NCBI GenBank assembly: GCA_017940955.1
Contig: JAGAXP010000188.1
Coordinates: forward strand, 1-17,360
Origin: Oribacterium sp.
GTDB taxonomy: Bacteria > Bacillota_A > Clostridia > Lachnospirales > Lachnospiraceae
Direction of reading: 5' to 3'
DNA: 17,360 bases
The notes beneath the pieces were generated by a model. It was given only the letters and a program-made list of their open reading frames with translations, had not been told where the DNA came from and searched no databases. The translations under genes were made by a program, and so were the position numbers. Numbering within the stretch: the first letter of the stretch is position 1; every line of letters starts with the position of its first letter. Shown here piece after piece: positions 1 through 8,071 of this stretch.

Positions 1-76
1 ATGCAAAGTCATTAAGCGTAAAGGCTCTATCAGAATTATCTGCGAAAACCCTAAGCACAAGCAGAGACAAGGTTAA
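1..76 (+). CDS. rpmJ: 50S ribosomal protein L36, 3' part
   Basis: Only the last 24 codons and the TAA stop (74-76) lie in the window; the 5' end is outside. The reading frame starts at base 2 and gives a C-terminus rich in Lys and Arg (CKVIKRKGSIRIICENPKHK, then QRQG). It contains two of the zinc-ligand cysteines and the histidine of the Cys3His L36 type. L36 is the small protein of the large ribosomal subunit that usually sits between infA and rpsM in the spc/alpha operon. That is its position here, 21 bases before rpsM. Identification is secure despite truncation by the window edge. Confidence 0.93.
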   Translation, partial: CKVIKRKGSIRIICENPKHKQRQG

Positions 77-97
77 TTTTAACAGGAGGAAACAAAA

Positions 98-466
98 ATG
101 GCTCGTATTGCAGGTGTCGATTTACCTAGAGAGAAGCGTATTGAGATTGGTCTGACATATATTTATGGTATCGGACAGTCTTCAGCTGATAAGATTCTCA
201 AGGCAACAGGCGTTAACCCTGACACACGTGTTAAGGATCTCACTGACGATGAAGTAAAGGTACTCGCAAACTATATTGCAGAGAACCAGACAGTGGAAGG
301 TGATCTCAGAAGAGCAGTTGCTCTTGACATCAAGAGACTTCAGGAGATTGGCTGCTTCCGCGGAATCCGTCACAGAAAGGGACTTCCGGTTAGAGGTCAG
401 AAGACAAAGACCAATGCCAGAACACGTAAGGGACCACGTAAGACTGTAGCTAACAAGAAGAAGTAA
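98..466 (+). CDS. rpsM: 30S ribosomal protein S13
   Basis: Encodes a 122-residue protein of normal S13 length. It begins [20 protein letters not shown] and ends in the basic tail with the [14 protein letters not shown] motif typical of S13. S13 binds 16S rRNA in the head of the small subunit and contacts the P-site tRNA and L5 across the subunit bridge. The start is fixed by a strong AGGAGG at 83-88, nine bases before the ATG. It follows rpmJ and precedes rpsK, the normal alpha operon order. The gap to rpsK is unusually long (135 bases) and carries three hairpins. Confidence 0.98.
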   Translation: MARIAGVDLPREKRIEIGLTYIYGIGQSSADKILKATGVNPDTRVKDLTDDEVKVLANYIAENQTVEGDLRRAVALDIKRLQEIGCFRGIRHRKGLPVRGQKTKTNARTRKGPRKTVANKKK

Positions 467-477
467 TTTTGCTTCAG

Positions 478-533
478 CTTGTAGGTAAAAACAAGTCCGG
501 ATCAGAAATGATCCAAATCTGATGAAAATCAGA
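478..533 (+). promoter_or_regulatory. Three tandem hairpins in the rpsM-rpsK gap
   Basis: CTTGT (478-482) pairs with ACAAG (491-495). GGATCA (499-504) pairs with TGATCC (509-514) across a GAAA loop. TCTGAT (518-523) pairs with ATCAGA (528-533) across another GAAA loop. Two successive 6-bp stems with GNRA tetraloops in one short gap suggest a folded mRNA segment rather than a terminator, since no T-run follows. The role is unknown; r-protein feedback or mRNA processing are possibilities. Confidence 0.5.
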
Positions 534-601
534 AGTAACTATTGTGATCTTCATGTTTTAAATACAGGAAGACTAGTAAAGGAAAGTAGGTTAGTTTTAA
601 T

Positions 602-991
602 ATGGCTTCAGGTAAGAGAGTAACAAAGAAGCGCGTAAAGAAAAACGTTGAACGCGGACAGGCACATATTCAGGCATCTTTCAACAACACTATCGTTACA
701 CTGACAGATGCAGAAGGTAACGCTCTTTCATGGGCAAGTGCCGGTGGTCTTGGATTCAAAGGTTCAAGAAAATCTACTCCATATGCAGCTCAGATGGCTG
801 CTGAAACTGCTGTTAAGGCAGCTTTAGTACACGGCTTAAAGTATGTGGATGTTAGCGTAAAGGGACCAGGATCAGGACGTGAGGCAGCTATTCGTGCACT
901 TCAGGCTAATGGTCTTGAGGTAACATCTATCAAGGATGTAACACCGGTTCCACACAACGGATGCCGTCCACCAAAGCGCAGAAGAGTATAA
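602..991 (+). CDS. rpsK: 30S ribosomal protein S11
   Basis: A 129-residue protein matching S11 in length and in its motifs: [15 protein letters not shown] (about residues 22-36), a [14 protein letters not shown] segment, the [13 protein letters not shown] loop and the basic C-terminus [14 protein letters not shown]11 binds 16S rRNA on the platform and helps form the mRNA exit region. Upstream there is only a weak ribosome binding site (AAAGGAAAG at about 578-586, with AGG at 588-590), so translation may depend on the folded gap before it. The next gene is rpsD after 144 bases. Confidence 0.98.
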   Translation: MASGKRVTKKRVKKNVERGQAHIQASFNNTIVTLTDAEGNALSWASAGGLGFKGSRKSTPYAAQMAAETAVKAALVHGLKYVDVSVKGPGSGREAAIRALQANGLEVTSIKDVTPVPHNGCRPPKRRRV

Positions 992-1135
992 TCTTTTTTT
1001 GGATTAGCTTAAGGCAAAACTTAAAAGACATAGGTCGCAGTATGTATAAAATAGCGGCAAATCTGTCCGAAGAAGTCTACGGATGTAAAGGACGTATCAC
1101 TTGATTTTAGATGATATTAATAAGGAGAAAGAATT

Positions 1136-1729
1136 ATGGCAGTTGATAAAACTCCCGTACTTAAAAGATGCAGGTCACTTGGACTTGACCCTGTATTTTT
1201 AGGAATTGATAAGAAGTCTAACAGACAGCTTAGAAATGCTCGTCGTAAGATGTCAGAGTATGGCACTCAGCTCCGTGAGAAGCAGAAGGCTAAGTTCATC
1301 TACGGCGTTCTTGAGAAGCCTTTCAGAAATTACTATGCTAAGGCAAACAAGATGAAGGGACAGACAGGTACAAACCTTATGGTTCTTCTTGAGTCTCGTC
1401 TTGATAACGTAATCTTCAGAATGGGTCTTGCACGTACTCGTCGTGAGGCACGTCAGGTTGTTGGACACAGACTTATCACTGTTAACGGCAAGGTTGTAAA
1501 TATACCTTCATACCTTGTATCAGCCGGCGATGTTGTAGCTGTTAAGGAGAACAAGAAGTCTCTTCAGAGATTCAAGGATATCCTTGAGGTTACAAACGGT
1601 CGTTTAGTACCGGCTTGGCTTGATGCTGATCAGGAAAATCTTAAGGCTACTGTAAAGCAGCTTCCTTCAAGAGAGGAAATCGATGTTCCTGTAAACGAGA
1701 TGCTTATCGTCGAGTTGTATTCAAAATAA
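1136..1729 (+). CDS. rpsD: 30S ribosomal protein S4
   Basis: A 197-residue S4 protein. The N-terminal S4 domain is followed by the S4 RNA-binding fold (about residues 90-155, with SRLDNVIFRMGLARTRREAR and the VNGKVVNIPSYLV strand). It has only one N-terminal cysteine, so it is the zinc-free form of S4. S4 nucleates assembly of the 30S body and is the translational repressor of the alpha operon in E. coli and of rpsD in Bacillus. TAAGGAG (1121-1127) precedes the ATG. The 144-base gap before it contains small inverted repeats (such as TTAAG/CTTAA and TCCG/CGGA), where an S4 target could lie, though I see no defined known motif. Ends 26 bases before rpoA. Confidence 0.98.
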   Translation: MAVDKTPVLKRCRSLGLDPVFLGIDKKSNRQLRNARRKMSEYGTQLREKQKAKFIYGVLEKPFRNYYAKANKMKGQTGTNLMVLLESRLDNVIFRMGLARTRREARQVVGHRLITVNGKVVNIPSYLVSAGDVVAVKENKKSLQRFKDILEVTNGRLVPAWLDADQENLKATVKQLPSREEIDVPVNEMLIVELYSK

Positions 1730-1755
1730 TTAGCCTGCAATAAAGGAGGCATTGC

Positions 1756-2709
1756 ATGTTCGATTTTGAGAAACCAAACATTGAGATTGTTGAGATTTCA
1801 GATGATAAGAAGTACGGCAGATTTGTTTGCGAACCTTTGGAAAGAGGTTACGGAACAACTCTGGGCAATGCTTTGAAACGAATTATGCTTTCTGCATTAC
1901 CTGGTACTGCGGTATCTCAGGTTAAAATCATTGGTGCCGATAAGGAAAGTGATACTATTCCAGGTGTCAAGGATACCCTGACTGAGGTTATCATGAACCT
2001 TAAGAGTCTTGAAATTAAGAACACATCGTCCTCCGATGACCCGAAGATCTTATATCTTAACTTTGATGGTGAAGGTGTAGCTACTGCATCTGACATTCAG
2101 CTTACAGAAGATATCGAGATTCTCAATCCGGATCAGAAGATTGCAACCACAGATGGTACTGCGAATTTTGAGATGGAAATCACAGTTACTTCGGGCAGAG
2201 GCTATGTAGGTGCCGATAGAACAAAGACAAATGATCTTCCAACAGGAGTGATCGATGTTGATGCTATCTATACACCTGTTGAGCGTGTAAATATGTCAAT
2301 CAACAATACCCGTGTCGGAAATATGACCGATTACGACAAGCTTACACTTGACGTATTTACCAACGGAACAATGAGTCCGGACGATGCTGTATCTGATGCA
2401 GCTAAGTTCCTTTCAGAGCATTTATCATTCTTCGTAGAGCTTTCTCAGGATGCTCAGACAGCTGAGGTTATGGTTGAGAAGCCTGACGATGAGAAGGAAA
2501 AAGTGCTCGAGATGAATATTGACGAACTTGAGCTTTCAGTTCGTTCCTATAACTGCCTTAAGAGAGCAGGAATCAATACTGTTCAGGAGCTTTGCTCAAA
2601 GACTCCTGAGGATATGATGAAGGTTAGAAACCTTGGTCGTAAGTCTCTTGAGGAAGTATTACAAAAACTTAAGGAATTAAATCTTAGCCTTACAATAAGA
2701 GAAGAGTAA
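1756..2709 (+). CDS. rpoA: DNA-directed RNA polymerase subunit alpha
   Basis: A 317-residue protein of normal length. The N-terminal dimerisation and assembly domain (about 1-230) has the hallmark [22 protein letters not shown] segment near residues 29-50. After an acidic linker, the C-terminal domain (about 250-317) carries the helix-hairpin-helix motif [18 protein letters not shown] used for UP-element DNA and activators. It assembles the RNA polymerase core. AAAGGAGG (1743-1750) lies six bases before the ATG. The last codons and the stop lie within a perfect 15-bp inverted repeat. Confidence 0.99.
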   Translation: MFDFEKPNIEIVEISDDKKYGRFVCEPLERGYGTTLGNALKRIMLSALPGTAVSQVKIIGADKESDTIPGVKDTLTEVIMNLKSLEIKNTSSSDDPKILYLNFDGEGVATASDIQLTEDIEILNPDQKIATTDGTANFEMEITVTSGRGYVGADRTKTNDLPTGVIDVDAIYTPVERVNMSINNTRVGNMTDYDKLTLDVFTNGTMSPDDAVSDAAKFLSEHLSFFVELSQDAQTAEVMVEKPDDEKEKVLEMNIDELELSVRSYNCLKRAGINTVQELCSKTPEDMMKVRNLGRKSLEEVLQKLKELNLSLTIREE

Positions 2710-2724
2710 TCTTCTCTTATTGTA
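2691..2724 (+). repeat. Perfect 15-bp hairpin spanning the rpoA stop codon
   Basis: TACAATAAGAGAAGA (2691-2705) is exactly complementary to TCTTCTCTTATTGTA (2710-2724), with a GTAA loop (a GNRA tetraloop) that contains the TAA stop (2707-2709). No T-run follows, so it is not a typical terminator. A second small hairpin, TCTGTG/CACAGA, lies just downstream at about 2731-2748. It may act as an mRNA processing or stability element setting rpoA to rplQ stoichiometry. That role is inference. Confidence 0.7.
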
Positions 2725-2800
2725 TGAACTCTGTGAAAGGCCACAGATGCTGAGATGAATTTACCGGTAAGACTAAAAAGCACGGTGGAGGAAATATAAA

Positions 2801-3337
2801 ATGGCAAAGTACAGAAAGTTAGGAAGAGAGTCAAGACAGAGACAGGCTATGCTTCGTGCTCTTACAACATCTCTTTTCCACAATGGAAGAATTTTTACAA
2901 CAGAGGCACGTGCCAAGGAAGTACGTAAGCAGGCTGAGAAGCTTATCGCTCTTGCAGTAAAGGAGAAGGACAACTTCGAGGAAGTTACTGTTAAGGCTAA
3001 GGTTGCTCGTAAGGATGCTGACGGAAAACGCGTTAAGGAAGTTGTTGACGGTAAGAAGGTTACAGTTTATGACGAAGTAGAGAAGACAATCAAGAAGGAT
3101 AAGCCTTCAAGACTTGCTGCTCGTCGTCAGATCCTTGCATACCTTTACCCTGTAACTGAGGTACCTAAGGAGAAGGCAGGACAGAAGAAGAACACAAAGA
3201 AGGTTGATCTTGCTGCAAAGCTTTTCGACGAGTACGGTGCAAAGTATGCTACACGTAACGGTGGTTATACACGTATCGTTAAGGTTGGTCTCAGAAAGGG
3301 TGACGCAGCTATGGAAGTTCTCCTTGAGCTGGTATAA
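2801..3337 (+). CDS. rplQ: 50S ribosomal protein L17 with lineage-specific insert
   Basis: The N-terminus MAKYRKLGRESRQRQAMLRA and the C-terminal GGYTRIVKVGLRKGDAAMEV are standard L17, which lies near the polypeptide exit tunnel of the large subunit. The protein is 178 residues against about 115-130 in most bacteria. The extra length is a Lys/Val/Glu-rich segment (roughly residues 52-100) and a short Lys-rich stretch near 125-135. As far as I recall, this enlarged form is common in Lachnospiraceae, so it serves as a lineage marker rather than a defect. GGAGG at about 2787-2791 precedes the ATG. It is the last gene of the operon and is followed by a terminator. Confidence 0.97.
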   Translation: MAKYRKLGRESRQRQAMLRALTTSLFHNGRIFTTEARAKEVRKQAEKLIALAVKEKDNFEEVTVKAKVARKDADGKRVKEVVDGKKVTVYDEVEKTIKKDKPSRLAARRQILAYLYPVTEVPKEKAGQKKNTKKVDLAAKLFDEYGAKYATRNGGYTRIVKVGLRKGDAAMEVLLELV

Positions 3338-3364
3338 TCTTTCAGATTAGATAATAATTGATAT

Positions 3365-3397
3365 AAAAAAGAATCGTCTTCTGACGATTCTTTTTTT
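3365..3397 (+). terminator. Intrinsic terminator of the alpha operon
   Basis: GAATCGTC (3371-3378), loop TTCT, GACGATTC (3383-3390), followed by seven T. An A-run precedes the stem, so it may also work in the opposite direction. It lies 28 bases after the rplQ stop. Confidence 0.93.
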
Positions 3398-3421
3398 GTA
3401 CTTTATTGTCCATCGACTGAA

Positions 3422-3453
3422 CTGTTGCCACCCCCTGTCCCCCTGATCAACAG
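3422..3453. repeat. C-rich interrupted palindrome, REP-like
   Basis: CTGTTG (3422-3427) and CAACAG (3448-3453) flank a C-rich core with two runs of five C (within 3431-3443). It lies in the gap between the alpha operon terminator and the next gene. The layout recalls the palindromes associated with REP-type tyrosine transposases in Clostridia, but that likeness is from memory only. Confidence 0.3.
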
Positions 3454-3589
3454 ATTGAGCTGTTACGAAAATAAGCCTCTTGATTGTTATATAAACGTAA
3501 TAAGTATATTTAATTTTAAATGGTATACTTAACACGTAGAATTCTATATTTTTTTGGAGGGGACTATTCCCGAAATGAGTGGAGTGGGT

Positions 3590-5116
3590 ATGAAATATAA
3601 AAGTATGGTAAAGAAAAGTTTGTGTGCTGTTTTGATCACAACCATATTTATCATGAATTTTGCTTTTTTGATATCGGCAAAGGATCTTAATGTCAGAATT
3701 ACGAGTGTCAGAATCAAAGTTGAAGATTATCTCAGACATAGTGAATATGATACTTCTTCCTCAGGATTACCCTCAATATCGGAGAATGATTTTACGGTAC
3801 CGGATAATGGAGAGTATGATATTGACAATGTTGCCTGGTACGGGGACAGTGGCTATGGTGTTTCCATGACTCCTTATGTTGAAATATATCTCACTGCAAA
3901 CGAAAAAGAACGTAACAATGATAATTACACATATTATTATTTCAGTGGAACCTATGACAGCTCTAATGTACATATAACCGGCGGATCATTTGTTTCGGCA
4001 AGACTCGAAGGAAACTACGGTTTGAGAGTTATAATCGCCCTTAACGGTATAAAAGGAACTTATGATGCACCAACAGCTCCGGTTTGGAGTTCCTATGTAT
4101 TGGGTAAAGCAACCTGGACACCTCCTTCTATGTCTTCGGGATATTATAGAGTTAATGTATATAGGGACAGTACAAAAGTAACCTCTATTATAACGGATCA
4201 GACCAGTATAAATCTGTATCCTTATATGACAAGAGTTGCAGCATATTACTTTGAAGTGGCTACGGTTCCCTATACTAACGCTCAACTTTCAAGCGGAAAA
4301 GAGTCTGAAAGGATTGCTTCGGAATTCCTTAACATCTCACAGGAGCAGGTATCTGACGGAACAGGCCAGTATCCGAATTCAACTTATATATTAAATTCAA
4401 ATACCGGTTCAAATTATGTCAATGCAACTACCGGTGTGGCAGGATACAGCACCAACATTGGTAATCTGTCAACTTCTGTCCAGAACGGAAATTATGATTA
4501 TAACAATTCCGGTGCCGTATTTACAGTTTATAACTCATCAACAGGCCAGATGACGACATTACCGGGACACAGCACAGAAGTGGTAAATAATGCTGTAAAT
4601 ACGTACAATTCTTCAGGCAGTACTTATACCACAGGCTCCTGGTACAAACAAGGAAATAACTGGTATTTCAAGACCTCTCAGGGTACTCTGGTTGCAAATG
4701 ATTGGCTCATCTGGAAAAATGCCTACTACAGATTTGATTCTGAAGGCAGGATGGTCACAGGCTTCTACAACAAAGATGACTACAGGACCTATTACCTTTC
4801 ACCAAACGGAGACATGAAGACCGGATGGGTTAAGATAAACAATGCCTGGTACTACTTCAATCCTCAGACCGGAGAGAACTATGGTCTTATGTACAGAAAC
4901 AACCTGGTAACCATCGGTGAAAAGAGCTATTTCTTTGATGCAGAAGGCAGGATGGTAACAGGGTGGGTTATGATCAAGGACGGATATGAAAATGAGCAGT
5001 ACTATTATTTCTATCCTCAGAAGAGTGCAAGTGACAACGACTACGGCCAGATGGCAAGAGGCACCACTGTACTTGGAAGCTACCAGTTAGCCGACGACGG
5101 ACATTGGATTCACTAA
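3590..5116 (+). CDS. Secreted protein with C-terminal cell-wall-binding repeats
   Basis: About 508 residues from the ATG at 3590, chosen because GGAG (3581-3584) lies five bases upstream and because the protein then starts as a classical signal peptide: MKYKSMVKK, a hydrophobic core, and likely cleavage after ISA (residue 30). A TTG at 3554 and an ATG at 3575 are alternative starts. Residues about 31-155 are Tyr/Ser-rich and beta-like with no family I recognise. Residues about 160-228 resemble a fibronectin type III fold. A Ser/Thr/Asn-rich linker follows. From about 349 to the end there are repeats of the CW_binding_1 (choline-binding-like) type, with the WYYF/YYRF aromatic pattern and the SEGRMVTG/AEGRMVTG turn. 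The protein is probably exported and held non-covalently on the wall. No catalytic domain is seen. It interrupts the usual rplQ-ecfA order and has its own terminator, so it is probably a monocistronic insertion. Confidence 0.8.
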   Translation: MKYKSMVKKSLCAVLITTIFIMNFAFLISAKDLNVRITSVRIKVEDYLRHSEYDTSSSGLPSISENDFTVPDNGEYDIDNVAWYGDSGYGVSMTPYVEIYLTANEKERNNDNYTYYYFSGTYDSSNVHITGGSFVSARLEGNYGLRVIIALNGIKGTYDAPTAPVWSSYVLGKATWTPPSMSSGYYRVNVYRDSTKVTSIITDQTSINLYPYMTRVAAYYFEVATVPYTNAQLSSGKESERIASEFLNISQEQVSDGTGQYPNSTYILNSNTGSNYVNATTGVAGYSTNIGNLSTSVQNGNYDYNNSGAVFTVYNSSTGQMTTLPGHSTEVVNNAVNTYNSSGSTYTTGSWYKQGNNWYFKTSQGTLVANDWLIWKNAYYRFDSEGRMVTGFYNKDDYRTYYLSPNGDMKTGWVKINNAWYYFNPQTGENYGLMYRNNLVTIGEKSYFFDAEGRMVTGWVMIKDGYENEQYYYFYPQKSASDNDYGQMARGTTVLGSYQLADDGHWIH

Positions 5117-5132
5117 TTTAAATTAATGTATT

Positions 5133-5168
5133 AATGGCAGGCCATTTACGGTCTGCCATTGTATTTTA
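5133..5168 (+). terminator. Intrinsic terminator after the wall-binding protein gene
   Basis: AATGGCAGGCC (5133-5143) pairs with GGTCTGCCATT (5150-5160), 11 bp with one G-T wobble, across a 6-base loop. GTATTTTAT follows. It lies 17 bases after the stop at 5116. Confidence 0.75.
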
Positions 5169-5187
5169 TGCCTATTTTTAATATACT
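5159..5187 (+). promoter_or_regulatory. Candidate sigma-A promoter for the ECF operon
   Basis: TTGTAT (5159-5164), a 17-base spacer, and TATACT (5182-5187). It overlaps the end of the upstream terminator and would start an RNA about 60 bases before the ATPase start. The spacing is ideal, but the -35 is only a partial match and the region is AT-rich, so chance is possible. Confidence 0.35.
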
Positions 5188-5218
5188 AAACTCGCTTAAA
5201 ACTATATTTTTTGAAATG

Positions 5219-5238
5219 GTTGACTGCTATCAGTCAAC
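5219..5238. repeat. Perfect inverted repeat in the ecfA leader
   Basis: GTTGACTG (5219-5226), CTAT, CAGTCAAC (5231-5238): a perfect 8-bp palindrome with a 4-base spacer. It lies six bases before the GGGTGA ribosome binding site of the ATPase gene. It could be an operator or an RNA hairpin affecting translation start. It also argues that the TTG at 5211 is not the true start. Confidence 0.5.
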
Positions 5239-5255
5239 AAGTCTGGGTGAATAAA

Positions 5256-7268
5256 TTGAAAATCATTGAAGCGATCAATCTGGTTTATAACTACATACGA
5301 ACCGATGAAAATGATAAGGTTGTGGAAAGTACCAGAGCCCTTGACGGGGTTAATGTTTCCATTGATGAAGGAGATTTTGTGTGTGTTCTGGGCCACAACG
5401 GTTCCGGCAAGTCAACATTGGCAAAACTCATCAATGGACTGAATCTGCCGTCTGAGGGTACACTTTTAGTCAGCTCTAAAGATACAAGAAATGAACAGGA
5501 GCTTTGGGATATAAGAAAAGAGACCGGAATGGTTTTCCAGAATCCCGATAACCAGATCATTGCCTCGGTGGTGGAAGAGGACGTAGGTTTCGGACCTGAA
5601 AACATCGGAATTCCCACAGAGGAAATCTGGAAAAGGGTAAATACTGCCCTTGAGGCAGTGGGAATGACAGCCTACAGGATGAAATCACCCAACAGACTCA
5701 GCGGCGGCCAGAAGCAAAGAGTGGCAATAGCCGGAACTATGGCAATGATCCCGAAAACCATAGTGCTTGATGAGCCCACAGCCATGCTGGACCCCACAGG
5801 ACGTGCGGAAGTAATCAGAACCATAAAAGAGCTCAACAAAACTCAGGGAGTGACAATCATACTGATCACCCACTATATGGAAGAAACGGTGGATGCAGAC
5901 AGAATCATCGTCATGGACCAGGGCAAAATCGTAATGGACGGCACCCCAAAAGAGGTGTTCAAGAATGTTGAAGAGCTTAAGGCTATCCGCATGGATGTGC
6001 CGGAGGTCACCGAGCTTGCCTGGAAATTACAGAAGGCCGGAATGCCGGTACCGGATTCGGTTCTTACCGGAAAAGAGCTTGTCAGCTGCCTTCAGAAGTG
6101 CCTGCCGAAGCAGGTGGATTTTGAGCCAAACTTCGTAAAACGTAAGCCCCTTCATATAGATATAACAGACCCTGTAATCAGAGTCCGTCACCTGGATCAT
6201 GTATATCAAAAGGGGACGGCCATGGAGAGCTATGCCCTTAAGGATGTGTCCTTCGATGTTCAGCGGGGTTCCATAGTTGGTTTTATCGGCCACACAGGTT
6301 CCGGCAAGTCAACATTAACACAGCATCTCAACGGGCTGTTGAAGGCCACAGAGGGCGTGATAGAGGTAAACTTCAGGGACAATGCTGACCTCATAAAAAC
6401 CGGCAATAATTCTAAAAACGTATATAAAGGCTCCGAGCCTGTTTCCAATGTGAAAAACAACCCCGAAAACTCCGGTAATGAAGAGAAAAAGGATGGGGCT
6501 AATGCCGACACCTTAAAGGAAACCTCACTCAATGACTCGAATGAATCAGGTCAGGGTACAGGATTTATCAATATTTATGACACCAACTTCAATATGAAGC
6601 AGCTCAGATTCAAGATAGGACTGGTTTTTCAGTACCCCGAGTATCAGCTTTTTGAGGTTGATGTTATAACTGACGTAATGTTTGGACCGAAAAATCAGGG
6701 GCTCAGTGAGGATGAAGCCAGAAAAAGAGCGGAAGAAGCCCTTAAGATGGTGGGGCTTGACAGCAAATTCTGGAAAAAATCGCCCTTTGAACTGAGCGGC
6801 GGTCAGAAGAGAAGAGTTGCCATAGCGGGAGTCCTGGCTATGCATCCGGAAGTTCTGATTCTGGATGAGCCTACTGCGGGACTCGACCCTGCCGGAAGAG
6901 ATGATCTTTTCAAGCAGATAAGGGAGCTTCATGATAAGGTGGGCATGACCATCATTCTGGTTTCACACTCCATGGATGACGTGGCGAGATACACTGACCA
7001 GGTCATCGTTCTGGATCATGGTGAGCTTAAAATGGCGGGAACGCCGGAGGAAATATTCAAGAGATATAAGGAACTGGAAGGCATGGGACTGGGCGCTCCG
7101 CAGATGACATATCTCATTCATGAATTAAAGGACGTAGGCATTCGCTTTGAAGATCGTCCGGATACTGTCTCGGAAATGGCAGACTGTATCATTGATCTCT
7201 GGAAACGATATAATGAATCGGTTAAATCGAATAAAAACGATGCTTCCGGAAAGGAGGCAGACAGATGA
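5256..7268 (+). CDS. Fused EcfA1-EcfA2 energy-coupling factor ATPase
   Basis: One polypeptide of about 670 residues holds both ATPases of the shared ECF vitamin-uptake module, normally two genes. Domain 1 (EcfA1-like) has Walker A GHNGSGKST (46-54), Q-loop FQNPDNQ (94-100), signature LSGGQKQR (148-155), Walker B IVLDEPT (169-175) and the switch His (206). Domain 2 (EcfA2-like) has GHTGSGKST (345-353), FQYPEYQLF (458-466), LSGGQKRR (513-520), LILDEPT (534-540) and His 571. All catalytic residues are present in both. A polar Asn/Lys/Glu/Ser-rich insert of about 55-60 residues (roughly 380-437) lies between Walker A and the Q-loop of domain 2, probably a disordered surface loop. The start is uncertain: TTG 5256 has GGGTGA five bases upstream and gives the usual N-terminus KIIEAINLVYNY. 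GTG 5247 and TTG 5211 are alternatives. It overlaps ecfT by four bases. Confidence 0.93.
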   Translation: MKIIEAINLVYNYIRTDENDKVVESTRALDGVNVSIDEGDFVCVLGHNGSGKSTLAKLINGLNLPSEGTLLVSSKDTRNEQELWDIRKETGMVFQNPDNQIIASVVEEDVGFGPENIGIPTEEIWKRVNTALEAVGMTAYRMKSPNRLSGGQKQRVAIAGTMAMIPKTIVLDEPTAMLDPTGRAEVIRTIKELNKTQGVTIILITHYMEETVDADRIIVMDQGKIVMDGTPKEVFKNVEELKAIRMDVPEVTELAWKLQKAGMPVPDSVLTGKELVSCLQKCLPKQVDFEPNFVKRKPLHIDITDPVIRVRHLDHVYQKGTAMESYALKDVSFDVQRGSIVGFIGHTGSGKSTLTQHLNGLLKATEGVIEVNFRDNADLIKTGNNSKNVYKGSEPVSNVKNNPENSGNEEKKDGANADTLKETSLNDSNESGQGTGFINIYDTNFNMKQLRFKIGLVFQYPEYQLFEVDVITDVMFGPKNQGLSEDEARKRAEEALKMVGLDSKFWKKSPFELSGGQKRRVAIAGVLAMHPEVLILDEPTAGLDPAGRDDLFKQIRELHDKVGMTIILVSHSMDDVARYTDQVIVLDHGELKMAGTPEEIFKRYKELEGMGLGAPQMTYLIHELKDVGIRFEDRPDTVSEMADCIIDLWKRYNESVKSNKNDASGKEADR

Positions 7269-8071
7269 TCAGAGAAATAACTTTGGGACAATATTATCCT
7301 GTTGACTCTGTTATCCATAGACTTGATCCTCGAGTCAAGCTGCTGGGAACACTGGTATTCCTGATTGCTCTCTTTGTGGTGGACAGCTGGACAATGTATG
7401 GGGTGGCAGCTGTGGTGCTGGGAATACTCATTAAACTAAGCAATGTTCCCTTCAAGTTCATGACAAAGGGACTTAAGAACATCCTGATCCTGCTTCTCAT
7501 TTCCGTGAGCTTCAACCTGTTTCTGACACCGGGAGAGCCGCTCTTCCAACTTGGAATATTGAAAATTTCAAAGGAAGGTCTGACCATCGCCCTGAAAATG
7601 GGTATAAGACTGATCCTCCTTGTTATGGGTTCATCACTTATGACCCTCACAACAACGCCCAACCAGCTTACAGACGGAATGGAAAAGGGCCTCCGGGGCT
7701 TCAAGAAGATAGGCGTGCCTGTGCATGAGATTTCAATGATGATGTCCATTGCACTCAGATTTATTCCTATTCTTATAGAAGAAACCGACAAGATCATGAA
7801 GGCTCAGCAGGCAAGAGGTGCGGATTTCGAATCGGGAAACATCATCCAGCGTGCAAAAGCCATGGTTCCTATTCTGGTTCCGCTTTTCATCGGTGCCTTC
7901 AGAAGAGCCAATGATCTCGCCATGGCCATGGAAGCAAGATGCTACCGTGGCGGCGAGGGCAGAACCAAGATGAAGCCTCTGAAATATGAGGGAAGAGACA
8001 GAATTGCGTACTTCCTGATGTTTCTGTATTTCGCGGGGGCGGTAGGATCGAGATTTGTTACTCTGATTTGA
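7265..8071 (+). CDS. ecfT: ECF transporter transmembrane coupling protein EcfT
   Basis: A 268-residue membrane protein of normal EcfT size. It opens with YYPVDSVIHRLDPRVKLLGT, typical of the CbiQ/EcfT family. Hydrophobic segments lie at about 28-56, 71-88, 105-130 and 246-262. The two cytoplasmic coupling motifs are visible as ARG in QQARGADF (183-185) and ARC in AMEARCYRGG (224-226); these helices dock on the two ATPases. EcfT binds exchangeable substrate-specific S components, none of which is encoded here. Its ATG overlaps the ATPase stop (ATGA), and AAGGAGG (7251-7257) lies inside the upstream gene, so translation is coupled. Confidence 0.95.
   Translation: MIREITLGQYYPVDSVIHRLDPRVKLLGTLVFLIALFVVDSWTMYGVAAVVLGILIKLSNVPFKFMTKGLKNILILLLISVSFNLFLTPGEPLFQLGILKISKEGLTIALKMGIRLILLVMGSSLMTLTTTPNQLTDGMEKGLRGFKKIGVPVHEISMMMSIALRFIPILIEETDKIMKAQQARGADFESGNIIQRAKAMVPILVPLFIGAFRRANDLAMAMEARCYRGGEGRTKMKPLKYEGRDRIAYFLMFLYFAGAVGSRFVTLI

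Noticed and set aside
992..1135. Known S4 leader motif before rpsD
   Set aside because: Only short unconnected stems could be found by eye. There was no recognisable match to a described S4 target.
3347..3739. 130-residue minus-strand ORF after rplQ
   Set aside because: It runs through the terminator and the signal-peptide coding region, is low in complexity and has no ribosome binding site or family likeness.
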